From positions 62,001 through 126,000 of the forward strand of contig JAFEAP010000011.1 of NCBI GenBank assembly GCA_018266355.1: DNA of 64,000 nt. Direction: 5' to 3'. Source of the DNA: Bdellovibrionales bacterium (lineage in GTDB: Bacteria; Bdellovibrionota; UBA1018). The position numbers and the translations under genes were made by a program. Position 1 is the first letter of the stretch; the number at the start of each line of letters is the position of its first letter. This document shows, in pieces, positions 26,001 through 35,610 of the stretch. The notes beneath the pieces are model-generated. The model was not told the DNA's origin. It was given only the letters and a program-made list of their open reading frames with translations, and did no database searches.

Positions 26001-27837
26001 TCGAGATGTTGACGTAGCTACCCGCCGCCGGCGAAGTGATCGCGACGGTCGGAACCACGGTATCCTTGGTGAAGCTGCGACTGTCGTTGGCCGAGTTCCC
26101 CGCCGCGTCCGCGTGACTCACGTTGATCGTGACGGTTCCTTCGCTGGCGCCGCTGAAGTCGAGATTCGCGCTCCAAGCGCCGCCGGTACAAACGACGGTC
26201 GCCGACGCGGATCCCGAAACCACCACGTTACGCCCGTTTTCTGAGCAGTTTCCGCTGACCGTGAAACTCGAAACGTGTGCGGCCGTCACGAAGGAACCTG
26301 CCGTCGGATTCGCGATCGCGACGGTCGGCGCGACCGTGTCGACCGTAATGGAGGGCGAACACGCCGAATCCGTCGAGTTCCCGGCCGAGTCGAGACTCTT
26401 CAACTTGAAGGAATAGACCATTCCGTCCGCGCCGAGGAACGGTTGGGACACGGCGCTCGCGGAGGCCAGATCGATCAGGCTTCCGCTCGGCGTAGTGCAG
26501 GCTCCGTCCTGGTAGAACTGGATTTTTTGATCCGCGAGATCGGTCGAAACGGACTTCGTCCACTGGGCAGTGAGAGCCGTGAGGTTCGTGGTCGATCCTT
26601 GCATCCAGGCGAGTCCCGTCGCGGCGGCCGGCGGAGTCGCGTCAGTGGTTATGGACGTCGAGCAGGTCGAGCCCGTGGAATTTCCCACGCCATCGAAGAC
26701 GGTGACCCTATAGGAATACACGCCGTCCGCGGGAACGGAGAAGGCGGCCGTTTTGTTGGTTCCCACGTCGACCGGCGAACCGACCGCCGTGCCACAGCTC
26801 GCATCCGAATAGTACTGCACTTTCGTGTCGACCACGCTCGGATCGGAACTTGCCCAACTCGCGTTCACGACGGCGGCGTTCGAGGGCGAAGCTTCGATCC
26901 AACTCGCGGCGCTCGGAGCTGCGGGCGGGGTGGCATCCTTCGCGACGACTCGCGACGAAAGCGGCGCTTGGACGCCGCCGCTCGACGCGTGATCGGCCGT
27001 CAAAGTCAGCGATCCGTCCGGGAAGAGGGAGACGTTCGAAAGATCGAACACTCCCGACCAGTTGCCGGAGGCGCAAGTGGGATTCGCGCCGACCGGATTC
27101 CCGTTCACCTTCACCACGACGGGCTGGCCGGATTCCGAGCAGGTCCCCGCGATCGTAACGGCGGATTGGTTCGCTTGGGTCACGTAAGCGCCGGCCGCCG
27201 GAGCGGTGATATTGACCGCCACGACGGTCGCCGCCGAGCCGCCGCAATCGACCCGCTTCGACTCGCTCGAGACGTAATTCAGTCCGATCGAAACCGTGGC
27301 GTCGCCGAAAAGATCGGCGACCGTCCGACCGATCTCATACGCGCCCGGCGAACCGGCGATAGCGTTATCGAGGAAGTTCGCGCCGCAGAAGGCGGGGTTC
27401 GTGATGCCGACGAGCTGGATCACCCGCGAGGTGCCCGGCGGAACCTGGAGATCGATCGTCGTCTCCGACTGACCGGCGGAAAATGTGAAGCCGTTCGAGA
27501 CCACGCCGCGGTAAGCGCAGGAGGTCGTTCCGGCGAGGAGTCCTTGGACGCTCGGGTTCGGGTTCGGTTTGAGCGAACTGTCCGCGATGCCCGGTCCGGT
27601 GACGTTCACTCCGTAGCAAACGAACTCCGGCGCGTTCCATGCGCTCGGGGCGAGCCCCGAGGAACCCCCGGAGAGATTCGACTGCGAGAACGAATGCGGA
27701 TTCGGCATCGAGATCGAAAGGCGAGCCCCGTCCCGAGCCGACTGCAGACTGCAGCCGCCCAAGGCGATCGTTCCCAGCAGCAACGCGATAGCGCGTGAGG
27801 CTGCTCCGGTTCCCAGAATACGTACAACGGGGAGCAT
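23074..27837 (-). CDS. Giant lipoprotein with Ig-like/FN3-like domains and 14 RCC1 repeats
   Basis: 1587 aa. The signal peptide ends in lipobox IALGGC. Residues ~30-210 form an N-terminal domain shared with the kelch lipoprotein next door (SAWNxPxFxCYGVNVTGPGIADS, then GTTSCAYRGVVSNGFTF). Then come Ig-like modules with a recurring CSENG/CTENG motif (four copies), interleaved with two FN3-like modules. From about residue 890 to the end lie 14 repeats of the form CWGxNxxGQLGDGT, enough for two seven-bladed RCC1 propellers. It is predicted to be surface-exposed and adhesive or protein-binding. Two consecutive blades share an identical 47-bp DNA segment. It has its own upstream blocks (27847-27891) and ends at the bidirectional terminator. 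Confidence 0.85.
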   Translation of the reverse strand: MLPVVRILGTGAASRAIALLLGTIALGGCSLQSARDGARLSISMPNPHSFSQSNLSGGSSGLAPSAWNAPEFVCYGVNVTGPGIADSSLKPNPNPSVQGLLAGTTSCAYRGVVSNGFTFSAGQSETTIDLQVPPGTSRVIQLVGITNPAFCGANFLDNAIAGSPGAYEIGRTVADLFGDATVSIGLNYVSSESKRVDCGGSAATVVAVNITAPAAGAYVTQANQSAVTIAGTCSESGQPVVVKVNGNPVGANPTCASGNWSGVFDLSNVSLFPDGSLTLTADHASSGGVQAPLSSRVVAKDATPPAAPSAASWIEASPSNAAVVNASWASSDPSVVDTKVQYYSDASCGTAVGSPVDVGTNKTAAFSVPADGVYSYRVTVFDGVGNSTGSTCSTSITTDATPPAAATGLAWMQGSTTNLTALTAQWTKSVSTDLADQKIQFYQDGACTTPSGSLIDLASASAVSQPFLGADGMVYSFKLKSLDSAGNSTDSACSPSITVDTVAPTVAIANPTAGSFVTAAHVSSFTVSGNCSENGRNVVVSGSASATVVCTGGAWSANLDFSGASEGTVTINVSHADAAGNSANDSRSFTKDTVVPTVAITSPAAGSYVNISNKTAFVVSGSCTENGQNVVISGAGSATVACSSGAWSVSLDLSAAAEGAITLYADHADAAGNPAAQASRNFTKDTIAPNVTVSAPTNGFYFNTLAQGTSLPMSGNCSENGQPVNIVAGSATATPTCTGGNWSAALDLTSVAPGSITIAVTHPDVAGNAVVSPPSVTITKETTAALVLNSANATTLTPNFTVRGNSANDSVVLLAGADGACAGGRVFGAAAAADFNPLPISTVESLSADVSATESFRAKIVKGGTAYCSNAISYTYPVRYGIAKVALGTGFSCLLFTSTGEVRCAGDNSNGQLGDGTMTSRPTYANVKSGGSNLLNATDLVAGDAHVCALLSSGTVVCWGQNTFGQIGDASNTNRNSATAVSGISAVSSLSAGANHNCALSGGSVYCWGQGASGQLGNNAVAASNVPVAAGSLGGTATLVAAGGNNTCAYVNSSNIKCWGAGANGQLGYGTMVPTLNAPGTAVTGTFSGLTALGVGGLGTICAIAAGQLKCWGANSYGQIGNGTVADQASPVVISVAPTPIGLAMGMSHTCVVSSGGYSCWGDGSAGQLGDSSVLARQSPPTMINLPSAVANVAAHGVSTCAVDSSGRVWCWGGNTFGQFGNGFNDVRKLPQPMSLTNVTNVAAGQYHTCAIASGGMVSCWGQNSSGQIGNNTTISSTAPVSLFNQGGAAIAIRAGGNHTCIVLSTGGVQCWGYNSNGQLGSGSTSNQLGATSVSTLSSGVTALAAGLAHTCALLSDGSMKCWGLNSSGQLGDGTTTQATTPVVVTGGLTATAIAAGQSHTCALLSDQTVKCWGLNSSGQLGDGTTTQRTSPVAVSGITNAVAIAAGALHTCAVLSDGSARCWGAGNSGQLGNGSAASSSSPVVVTGASTFVSIVANSNSSCAKLSNGKVQCWGANNSGSLATGTLTGSNVPMASAIPESPLDLVLGAYHGCAVGSGGGLTCWGDNSMSQYGPRWESMPSLAYDVNP
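23555..23751. repeat. 47-bp identical direct repeat within RCC1 blades
   Basis: Copies at 23555-23601 and 23705-23751 are identical and exactly 150 bp (50 codons, one propeller blade) apart. This is much closer than other blades, indicating a recent blade duplication or gene conversion. Confidence 0.85.
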
Positions 27838-27846
27838 ATAAATACC

Positions 27847-27891
27847 TTATCGTATTAGTCGGACTTAATGCGAGTCCCTTAACGGTTAGAT
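27847..27891 (-). promoter_or_regulatory. Conserved two-block upstream element, copy A (RCC1 gene)
   Basis: Plus-strand blocks TTATCGTATTAGTCGG (27847-27862) and TTAACGGTTAGAT (27879-27891), 16 bp apart, lie directly upstream of the RCC1 lipoprotein. The same blocks with the same 16-bp spacing occur upstream of the kelch lipoprotein. The two-block layout near the start codon suggests a shared promoter or activator site; the sigma factor is not recognised. Confidence 0.6.
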
Positions 27892-27941
27892 CTTGGTCCC
27901 GTGTCGCGGACGACCCGGAGAAGAAAACGAAAGGCGCGACT

Positions 27942-30900
27942 TTAGAGGCTCAACACCGAGAACGGAGTCGATAAGCCCCCTCCGTACCCGCCCCACATGA
28001 GGAATTGACCGCCGGAGTTCGGGGTGAAGACCGCGGTCGCACTATTGCGACCGTACGGAATCGGGCTGCCCTGATTCATGTTCGAGAGCCACTTCATCTG
28101 GTTCAGATCGAGAACGCCGCCGTTTACCGTCACGCCGCCCGTATCCGTTCCGCCCCAGAGGAACACGCGGTTCGAATTCGGTTCGTACGCCATGACGGCT
28201 TCGCTCCGCGCACTCGGCATGGTCACGCCGCCCGCGAAGGTCGCACTGAGCGTCGTCCACGAATTCCCGGAGGCATTGTAGCGATAGATATTTCCGTTCA
28301 CGTAATTCCCGCCCGCATCGGTGCCGCCGAAGAGGAAGACTTCCATACCGACGACGACGCTCGACGGATAAGAAACCGCGGTGGCCGGAGAAGCCGGGAT
28401 CACGGTCCAGGAATTCGCCGAAACGTCGAAATACGATCCGCCGTTCGAAACGGTCGTGCCGTCCGTCGCGAGACCGCCCCAAACGACGAGGCGGCCAAGC
28501 GCGCCCGCCGTCGGGACGTACTGGATTATGCCCCAGGAAGTACCCGCCGGCGCCGTACCGGACGGCGTTACCGGCGTCCACGTATTTCCACTGACGGAGT
28601 ATTTATAAAGCGTGTTCACGCAAGTGTTCGAAGAAGTGCATCCGCCGTAGACGTAAACTGCGTCTTGGCCCAGAACATAGAACGCCGTCGAATAGATCCG
28701 ACCGGAACCCGGGAAGGTCGCGATCGGCGTCCAGCTATCGGCCGCCGGATCGTAAAGGGCGCCGTTCGGGTAGTACGTGAAGAGGTTATCCCACCCTCCC
28801 CAGACGAAGAATTTCGAGACCGACGGGACCCAAACTGAAACGTGGCCGGAACGGGCGCTCAGCGGCGAGGTCGCCGTCTGCGTCCAGGTTCCGCTCGTCA
28901 GGTCGTAGCGGGATCCGGTCGACTGGACGAGACCGCTCGAGTAGCTGGCTCCGCCCCAAAGCATCGCGATTTGGCCGTTCGAGACTAGCGTATGGTCGTA
29001 GCGGGATTCCGTGACGATCGACGGAGCGGCCGAATTGCCGGCCCAAATAAGCGTCGGCTGGACGGTCAACCCCGGCGGAGTGAACGTCAGTCCGCCGGTG
29101 GCGGTAACCGCGAGAGGCGACGACCCGACGGCGTTCGGCATGAGATAGGCGGTCGCCATACCCTGCCCGGACGGAACCGTGAACGAACCCGTCGGCGTCG
29201 TGCAGGCCGCGTTCGAGTAGAACGTGCCGTAGGAAAAACTGAGCGTGATCGTGACCGCGGAACCGGCGACGACCGTCGGTTGGCTCGCGGAATCGAGGAG
29301 CTGCATCGGGTAAGGAACGCAATGCCACTCGGCCGGATTCGTGATCGGGCTCGTGAAAACCAGCTGGGTCGGCGGTCCGAGGATCGGAAACGTCGAAGAC
29401 AAAATCGGACCGACGACGTTTCCGGCGGCGTCCGTCGCGGTGATGCGCACGCGCGCGCTCGGAGCGGCGAGCGCCGGAAGGGTCCAGGAGTACGTGCCCG
29501 TGTTCGGGCAGTTCACGAGGATCGACCAGGTCGCTCCCCCGTCGTACGAGGCCTCGATCAGGATCGGAGTCGCACCGAAGTTCGCGTCGTTCGCCGTCCA
29601 CATCACTTGGGCGGTCGTTCCGTTTTGTCCGGCGCCGACTCCGAGGTTCACGTTCACGCCGGAAAGCGTCGGGGCAATATTATCGTGAACGATCGTGTCG
29701 TTCACGCACGCGGACTCTTCGAGTGCCGCATTCCGAAACTTCGCGTAAACCGTCGCGGTCATGTTCATCTGACCGAGGGCCCAACTCGGTCGCGCGCTCG
29801 AGTACGGTTCCCAGCTGCCGCCCGAGGCGCAGCCCGCGGTATTCGTCACGTACATCTCGGTCGCGCCGATCGCGTTCAAAGTCAGGGCGACCGTCGAGGA
29901 AGTCGTATAAGTCGCGCCGGCCGAAATCTGAAGCGAAGCTCCGCTCACCGGCGCGACACCCGCGACGAGGATGCCGTTCGCGGTGCTCGAGACGCTTCCG
30001 CCGATGCCGCAGTTCCGCGAAAGGGTCGTTCCGAAGGCGCCGACCGAAGCTGGAGCCGCCTTGACGGTGACCGCACAGGTTCCGCCTGCCGGGAGATCCG
30101 AAGTTCCGCAGCTATCGCTGATCACCGTGAAATTCGCCGGATCCGTGAGACTCGCCACGGTACACCCCGTGGCCGGAGAGCCGCCCGAGTTCGTCAGCGT
30201 AAACGTCTTCGTCGGCGGCGACGCCGAAGGAACGGAGACGGAGCCGAAATCGTAAGTCAGCGGGGACCACGAAAGCGACGGTCCCGCGACGATCGCGACC
30301 GAAACGTCCGCCGATCCGGTCTCGCCGGTGGTGCTCGTCGCGGTCACCGTGTAGGTAATCGCCGAACTCGTTCCCGTCGGGGTACCGACGATCCGGCAAC
30401 TCGAGTCGACGTTCAGGCCCGCCGGAAGCAGCGGCGAAACCACGCAGCTCGCGATCGTTCCCGAGGTGACCGTCGGAGCGACGGTGCCGACGTCGTAATT
30501 GAGCGGAAAGGAATATGGGCCCGCGAAGGAAAAAACCGGCGCGGTGCTGACGGTCGCCGCGCTGCCGTTCCCGCAGTCGACTCGCTTCGAAATCGAATTC
30601 GCGGCCGTGTAGGTAATCGGGATCGAAACCGTCGCGTCGCCGAAAAGATCGGCGCGCACGCGGCCGAGTTCGTAGGCACCCGGCGAGGCGACCCCGTCCT
30701 TTTCGAGGAAGTTCGTCGCGCAGTAAGCGGCGTTCGTGATGCCGACGAGTTGGATCACCCGGTTCGTCCCCGGGGGAACCTGGAGGTCGATCACGGTATC
30801 GCCGCCGTTCGCCGCGAAGGTGAAGCCGTTCGAAACGACTCCGCGGTAGGCGCACGAGGTCGTGCCGGCGAGCAGCCCGGACAGATCCGGGTTCGAAGAA

Positions 30901-31181
30901 GGATATTTCGCGCTGTCTGCGATGCCCGGACCGGTGACGTTCACGCCGTAACAAGCGAAAGACGGATCGTTCCAAGCCGAGGGCGCAGTTCCGCCGCCTC
31001 CGCCTTGGACGGCGAACTGCTGGGCAAGCGAAGCGCGATGCGGGTTCGGAAGGGAAAGCGAAAGACGCGCGTCTTGGGAAGCAGACTTCAGGCTGCACCC
31101 GCCGACGAGGGTCGATCCCAGCAGAAACACGAACGCACGTGTGACCGCTCCGATTTTCCAGAAACGTACCGCTTGGAGCAT
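27942..31181 (-). CDS. Giant lipoprotein with ASH/Ig-like domains and kelch propeller
   Basis: 1079 aa. The signal peptide ends in lipobox LVGGC. Residues ~30-215 are the same N-terminal domain as in the RCC1 lipoprotein. A putative-Ig module follows (SFPLNYDVGTVAPT, LPAGLNVD, GTPTGTSS), then a choice-of-anchor-D/ASH-like module (YDFGSVSVP, FTLTNSGGSPATGCT), an Ig-like region around residues 400-640, and a C-terminal kelch/galactose-oxidase-type propeller with seven GG turns (LWGGAS, VWGGWD, VYGGCT, VWGGLA, LFGGTD, LWGGTD, MWGGYG). It is predicted to be an outer-membrane surface protein. It sits upstream of its paralogue on the same strand, and each has its own conserved leader. Confidence 0.85.
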   Translation of the reverse strand: MLQAVRFWKIGAVTRAFVFLLGSTLVGGCSLKSASQDARLSLSLPNPHRASLAQQFAVQGGGGGTAPSAWNDPSFACYGVNVTGPGIADSAKYPSSNPDLSGLLAGTTSCAYRGVVSNGFTFAANGGDTVIDLQVPPGTNRVIQLVGITNAAYCATNFLEKDGVASPGAYELGRVRADLFGDATVSIPITYTAANSISKRVDCGNGSAATVSTAPVFSFAGPYSFPLNYDVGTVAPTVTSGTIASCVVSPLLPAGLNVDSSCRIVGTPTGTSSAITYTVTATSTTGETGSADVSVAIVAGPSLSWSPLTYDFGSVSVPSASPPTKTFTLTNSGGSPATGCTVASLTDPANFTVISDSCGTSDLPAGGTCAVTVKAAPASVGAFGTTLSRNCGIGGSVSSTANGILVAGVAPVSGASLQISAGATYTTSSTVALTLNAIGATEMYVTNTAGCASGGSWEPYSSARPSWALGQMNMTATVYAKFRNAALEESACVNDTIVHDNIAPTLSGVNVNLGVGAGQNGTTAQVMWTANDANFGATPILIEASYDGGATWSILVNCPNTGTYSWTLPALAAPSARVRITATDAAGNVVGPILSSTFPILGPPTQLVFTSPITNPAEWHCVPYPMQLLDSASQPTVVAGSAVTITLSFSYGTFYSNAACTTPTGSFTVPSGQGMATAYLMPNAVGSSPLAVTATGGLTFTPPGLTVQPTLIWAGNSAAPSIVTESRYDHTLVSNGQIAMLWGGASYSSGLVQSTGSRYDLTSGTWTQTATSPLSARSGHVSVWVPSVSKFFVWGGWDNLFTYYPNGALYDPAADSWTPIATFPGSGRIYSTAFYVLGQDAVYVYGGCTSSNTCVNTLYKYSVSGNTWTPVTPSGTAPAGTSWGIIQYVPTAGALGRLVVWGGLATDGTTVSNGGSYFDVSANSWTVIPASPATAVSYPSSVVVGMEVFLFGGTDAGGNYVNGNIYRYNASGNSWTTLSATFAGGVTMPSARSEAVMAYEPNSNRVFLWGGTDTGGVTVNGGVLDLNQMKWLSNMNQGSPIPYGRNSATAVFTPNSGGQFLMWGGYGGGLSTPFSVLSL

Positions 31182-31191
31182 AACTAATACT

Positions 31192-31236
31192 TTATCGGAT
31201 TAGTCGGTTATTAGGAAAGGGCGTTAACGGTTAGAT
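31192..31236 (-). promoter_or_regulatory. Conserved two-block upstream element, copy B (kelch gene)
   Basis: Blocks TTATCGGATTAGTCGG (31192-31207) and TTAACGGTTAGAT (31224-31236), 16 bp apart, match copy A in sequence and spacing while the intervening 16 bp differ. The distance to the start codon is the same within one base. Conservation of blocks but not spacer argues for protein-binding sites, not mere duplication. Confidence 0.6.
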
Positions 31237-31376
31237 TTGGGCCGGGTCCGCGCGCACCCGGCTTGAAAGTATTGCCCTATTTCGAAGGCGCGATTAACAC
31301 TCTAAAGAAGGCGACCGATTGACTCTTCGCGTCATTTTCGATATCTCCACCGAACTGATTCCGGGGGTTTTCGATT

Positions 31377-33214
<1,838 letters not shown>

Positions 33215-33218
33215 ACCC

Positions 33219-33983
33219 GTGTCGGTGAACTGGCGCGAGCAGACCGCGGTCTTCGGCGGCGCTTTCGATCCCCCCCACCTCGGGCACCGCGAAGCCGTCG
33301 AGGGACTCCTGCGCGAACCGGGCGTTCGCCGGGTGATCGTCCTGCCCGCAGGGAATCCGCCGCTGAAATCGACGGGCACGGCGGCCGAGCACCGCCTCGC
33401 GATGACGAAGCTGAACTTCGCGCGGCTGAAGGAAGGCCTTTCGATGCGGGTGGAAATCGACGAACGCGAAGTCCGCCGCGCGATCGCCGATCCGAACGCG
33501 AAGCCGAGTTACACGATCGACACCCTCCAGGACCTGAAGCGCGACGTCGGCCCCGCGCTCGCCTTCGTGATCGGAGTCGACCAGATCGAAGCCCTCGAGA
33601 AATGGCACCGCGTGCGCGAACTCCTCGGGCTCTGCCACTGGATCGCGATCGAACGCGAGGACGAGGCGACGGACGCCCAGACCCGGATGGCGAACGGTTT
33701 GAAGCGCCTCCAAGCCCTCGGCCTCCTCCGCACGACGGGGAATCCCCGCGAATGGGAGACGCTCGGGGGAACCCGGCTCCTCTCCGTCCCGACGGAAGCC
33801 CGCGCCTCGAGCTCGACCGAGATTCGCCGCCGATTCGCGCGGGGAGGAAACGCGATAAACCCCCATATCAGCAGCCTATTTATCGGCCAAAACGGCCCCG
33901 AAAGCCTCCCGGCGCCCGCCACCGAAAATCTCCATCCTGACGTGGAGAGTTATTTGATGGCGCACCACCTCTATGGTACCTAA
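33219..33983 (+). CDS. nadD: Nicotinate-nucleotide adenylyltransferase
   Basis: 254 aa with a GTG start 4 nt after the obgE stop. Nucleotidyltransferase motif GGAFDPPHLGHREAV (GxFDPxHxGH), GNPPLKS, and the C-terminal ASSSTEIRRRF (ISSTxIR). It forms nicotinate adenine dinucleotide in NAD biosynthesis. A slightly longer insertion precedes the C-terminal motif compared with E. coli. Confidence 0.92.
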   Translation: MSVNWREQTAVFGGAFDPPHLGHREAVEGLLREPGVRRVIVLPAGNPPLKSTGTAAEHRLAMTKLNFARLKEGLSMRVEIDEREVRRAIADPNAKPSYTIDTLQDLKRDVGPALAFVIGVDQIEALEKWHRVRELLGLCHWIAIEREDEATDAQTRMANGLKRLQALGLLRTTGNPREWETLGGTRLLSVPTEARASSSTEIRRRFARGGNAINPHISSLFIGQNGPESLPAPATENLHPDVESYLMAHHLYGT

Positions 33984-33997
33984 ACCGTTCTAAACGC

Positions 33998-34435
33998 ATG
34001 ACCACGAACAAGATGATGGACGAACTGAACCCCTCTACTCCCGGCGCCGCGACGAATCCGGAGGGCCTCCAAAAGGCCCTTCTCTGCGCGCAGGCCGCAA
34101 TCGACAAGAAAGGCGAGAACGTGAAGGTCCTCGACCTCTCCGAGCTCTCCGGGTTCACCGACTACTTCATGATCTGCAGCGGGACTTCCGATCGCCAAGT
34201 CCAAGCCATCGGCGAAGCCGTCTCGAACGTGATGGACGTCCAAGGCTACGAGCTTCTCTCCGCCGAGGGTTTCCAGGACGGCCGCTGGGTGCTGATGGAT
34301 TTCGGCGACGTAATCGTGCACGTCTTCCTCGACGCCCTCCGCGACTACTACGACCTCGAGAACCTCTGGAAGGACGCGCCGAAAGTGCGCATTCCGCCGG
34401 AGTTCTACGGCCAGGGCGCCTCGCACCTGAACTGA
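33998..34435 (+). CDS. rsfS: Ribosome silencing factor
   Basis: 145 aa. Typical RsfS: VKVLDLSELSGFTDYFMICSGTSDRQVQAI, GRWVLMDFGDVIVHVF, YYDLENLW. It binds L14 and blocks subunit joining when nutrients are short. The N-terminal ~25 residues are an unrelated lead-in. Followed 12 nt later by rlmH, a very common pairing. Confidence 0.95.
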   Translation: MTTNKMMDELNPSTPGAATNPEGLQKALLCAQAAIDKKGENVKVLDLSELSGFTDYFMICSGTSDRQVQAIGEAVSNVMDVQGYELLSAEGFQDGRWVLMDFGDVIVHVFLDALRDYYDLENLWKDAPKVRIPPEFYGQGASHLN

Positions 34436-34447
34436 TTCCCGGCGACG

Positions 34448-34942
34448 ATGAAGCTCTACCTCGTCGCGTTCGGAAAGCTGAAGGCCCCCGGCATCCGCGA
34501 GACGGTCGACTACTACGTCCGGAATACGAAGGCTTTCTGCCCGATCGAGGAGATCGAGTTGAAACCGCTGCCCGTGCCCGATAAATCCGCGGCGACGCGC
34601 GCGCTGATCCAAGCGAAAGAAGCCGAACTCCTCGAAGACCGCCTCGGGAAAATCCTTTCCGCCCGCGGCTCCTTTTACCTGCTCGACGAAAAGGGAAAAG
34701 CGGCGGTCACGCTCGAATGGGCGAACCAGCTCCGCGGGTTCGAGGAACGCTCGGTTCCCGAAGTCGCGTTCTGCATCGGCAGTTCGCTCGGGTTCTCGGA
34801 CGCGGTGAAAAGGAAAGCGCGCGGACTTTTCTCGCTGGGCCCGCAGACCCTCTCCCACGAGATCGCCCGCCTCGTCGCGGCCGAGCAGCTCTATCGGGCG
34901 CTTTCCGTCGTGCGCGGCCATCCGTATCACCACGAGGGTTAA
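34448..34942 (+). CDS. rlmH: 23S rRNA (pseudouridine1915-N3)-methyltransferase
   Basis: 164 aa SPOUT enzyme. FYLLDEKGKAAVTLEWANQL, the SAM-knot FCIGSSLGFSDAVKRKARGLFSLG, and terminal LVAAEQLYRALSVVRGHPYHH define RlmH. The usual loop G-G-xx-G is replaced by GSSLGFSD. It acts on helix 69 of assembled 70S ribosomes. Confidence 0.95.
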   Translation: MKLYLVAFGKLKAPGIRETVDYYVRNTKAFCPIEEIELKPLPVPDKSAATRALIQAKEAELLEDRLGKILSARGSFYLLDEKGKAAVTLEWANQLRGFEERSVPEVAFCIGSSLGFSDAVKRKARGLFSLGPQTLSHEIARLVAAEQLYRALSVVRGHPYHHEG

Positions 34943-35006
34943 GGGCTTTCTCCGTCAAAACTCTGACATCCCTTCGTTCGGCCCGTTATGATCTACTATT
35001 TTCGGA

Positions 35007-35546
35007 ATGAATCGGTGTCTCACCTCTTTCGTTTTTTTTGCCTCTTTGGCGCTGTTCGGTGCGGGCTGCGCGACGTTTCCGGGACGTCCGGCGCCCGCGG
35101 CGAAGACGGCCGACGCGAAAGCGGCTCCGGCCCCGAAAGTGGCCTGCGAACCGGCTCCGCGTGACCGGAAACCGACCTCCGAGCCGGCGCCTTTCCTCGT
35201 CGAAGCGTTTCGGTGTTCGATGCAACCGAGCCTAAACCTGAACGTCGGCATCCGGATTTATTCGAGCCTCGACGGCAAAGAGACCTCGCTCATTTACGGT
35301 CCCGAGCGCATGGACACGCCGCCGGTTCCGAACGATTCGCTCTTCTACACGGGAGTGAAAGTCGTCCTCGCCGGGACGACGGAAGGCCACACCCTTTATA
35401 ATTTCCAACACCCGAAACTCTCGCTCCAAATCGCCGTTCCACGCTCCGCCTTGCCGACCGCCGTGTTCGACGCGACCTATTCCGACGATGCCGGCGCGAA
35501 CGGGATCAAAGGGGTTTGCACCCGCGTGACGCAGGTCACTTACTAA
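35007..35546 (+). CDS. Hypothetical lipoprotein
   Basis: 179 aa. The signal peptide ends in FGAGC (Cys22), followed by an Ala/Pro/Lys-rich linker and a domain of about 110 residues with two Cys (AFRCSM, KGVCTRV) and alternating hydrophobic strands. No family recognised. It stands alone between rlmH and gpmI. Confidence 0.65.
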   Translation: MNRCLTSFVFFASLALFGAGCATFPGRPAPAAKTADAKAAPAPKVACEPAPRDRKPTSEPAPFLVEAFRCSMQPSLNLNVGIRIYSSLDGKETSLIYGPERMDTPPVPNDSLFYTGVKVVLAGTTEGHTLYNFQHPKLSLQIAVPRSALPTAVFDATYSDDAGANGIKGVCTRVTQVTY

Positions 35547-35610
35547 TCAGGTTCGACCGACGCGCGAGGGGTAGCTGGCGAGGACCGTCGTTTCGCGTTA
35601 AGGTGCCTTC

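Noticed and set aside
27942..31181. Kelch lipoprotein as a functional galactose oxidase
   Set aside because: I cannot see the copper ligands or Tyr-Cys cofactor; only the propeller fold is supported.
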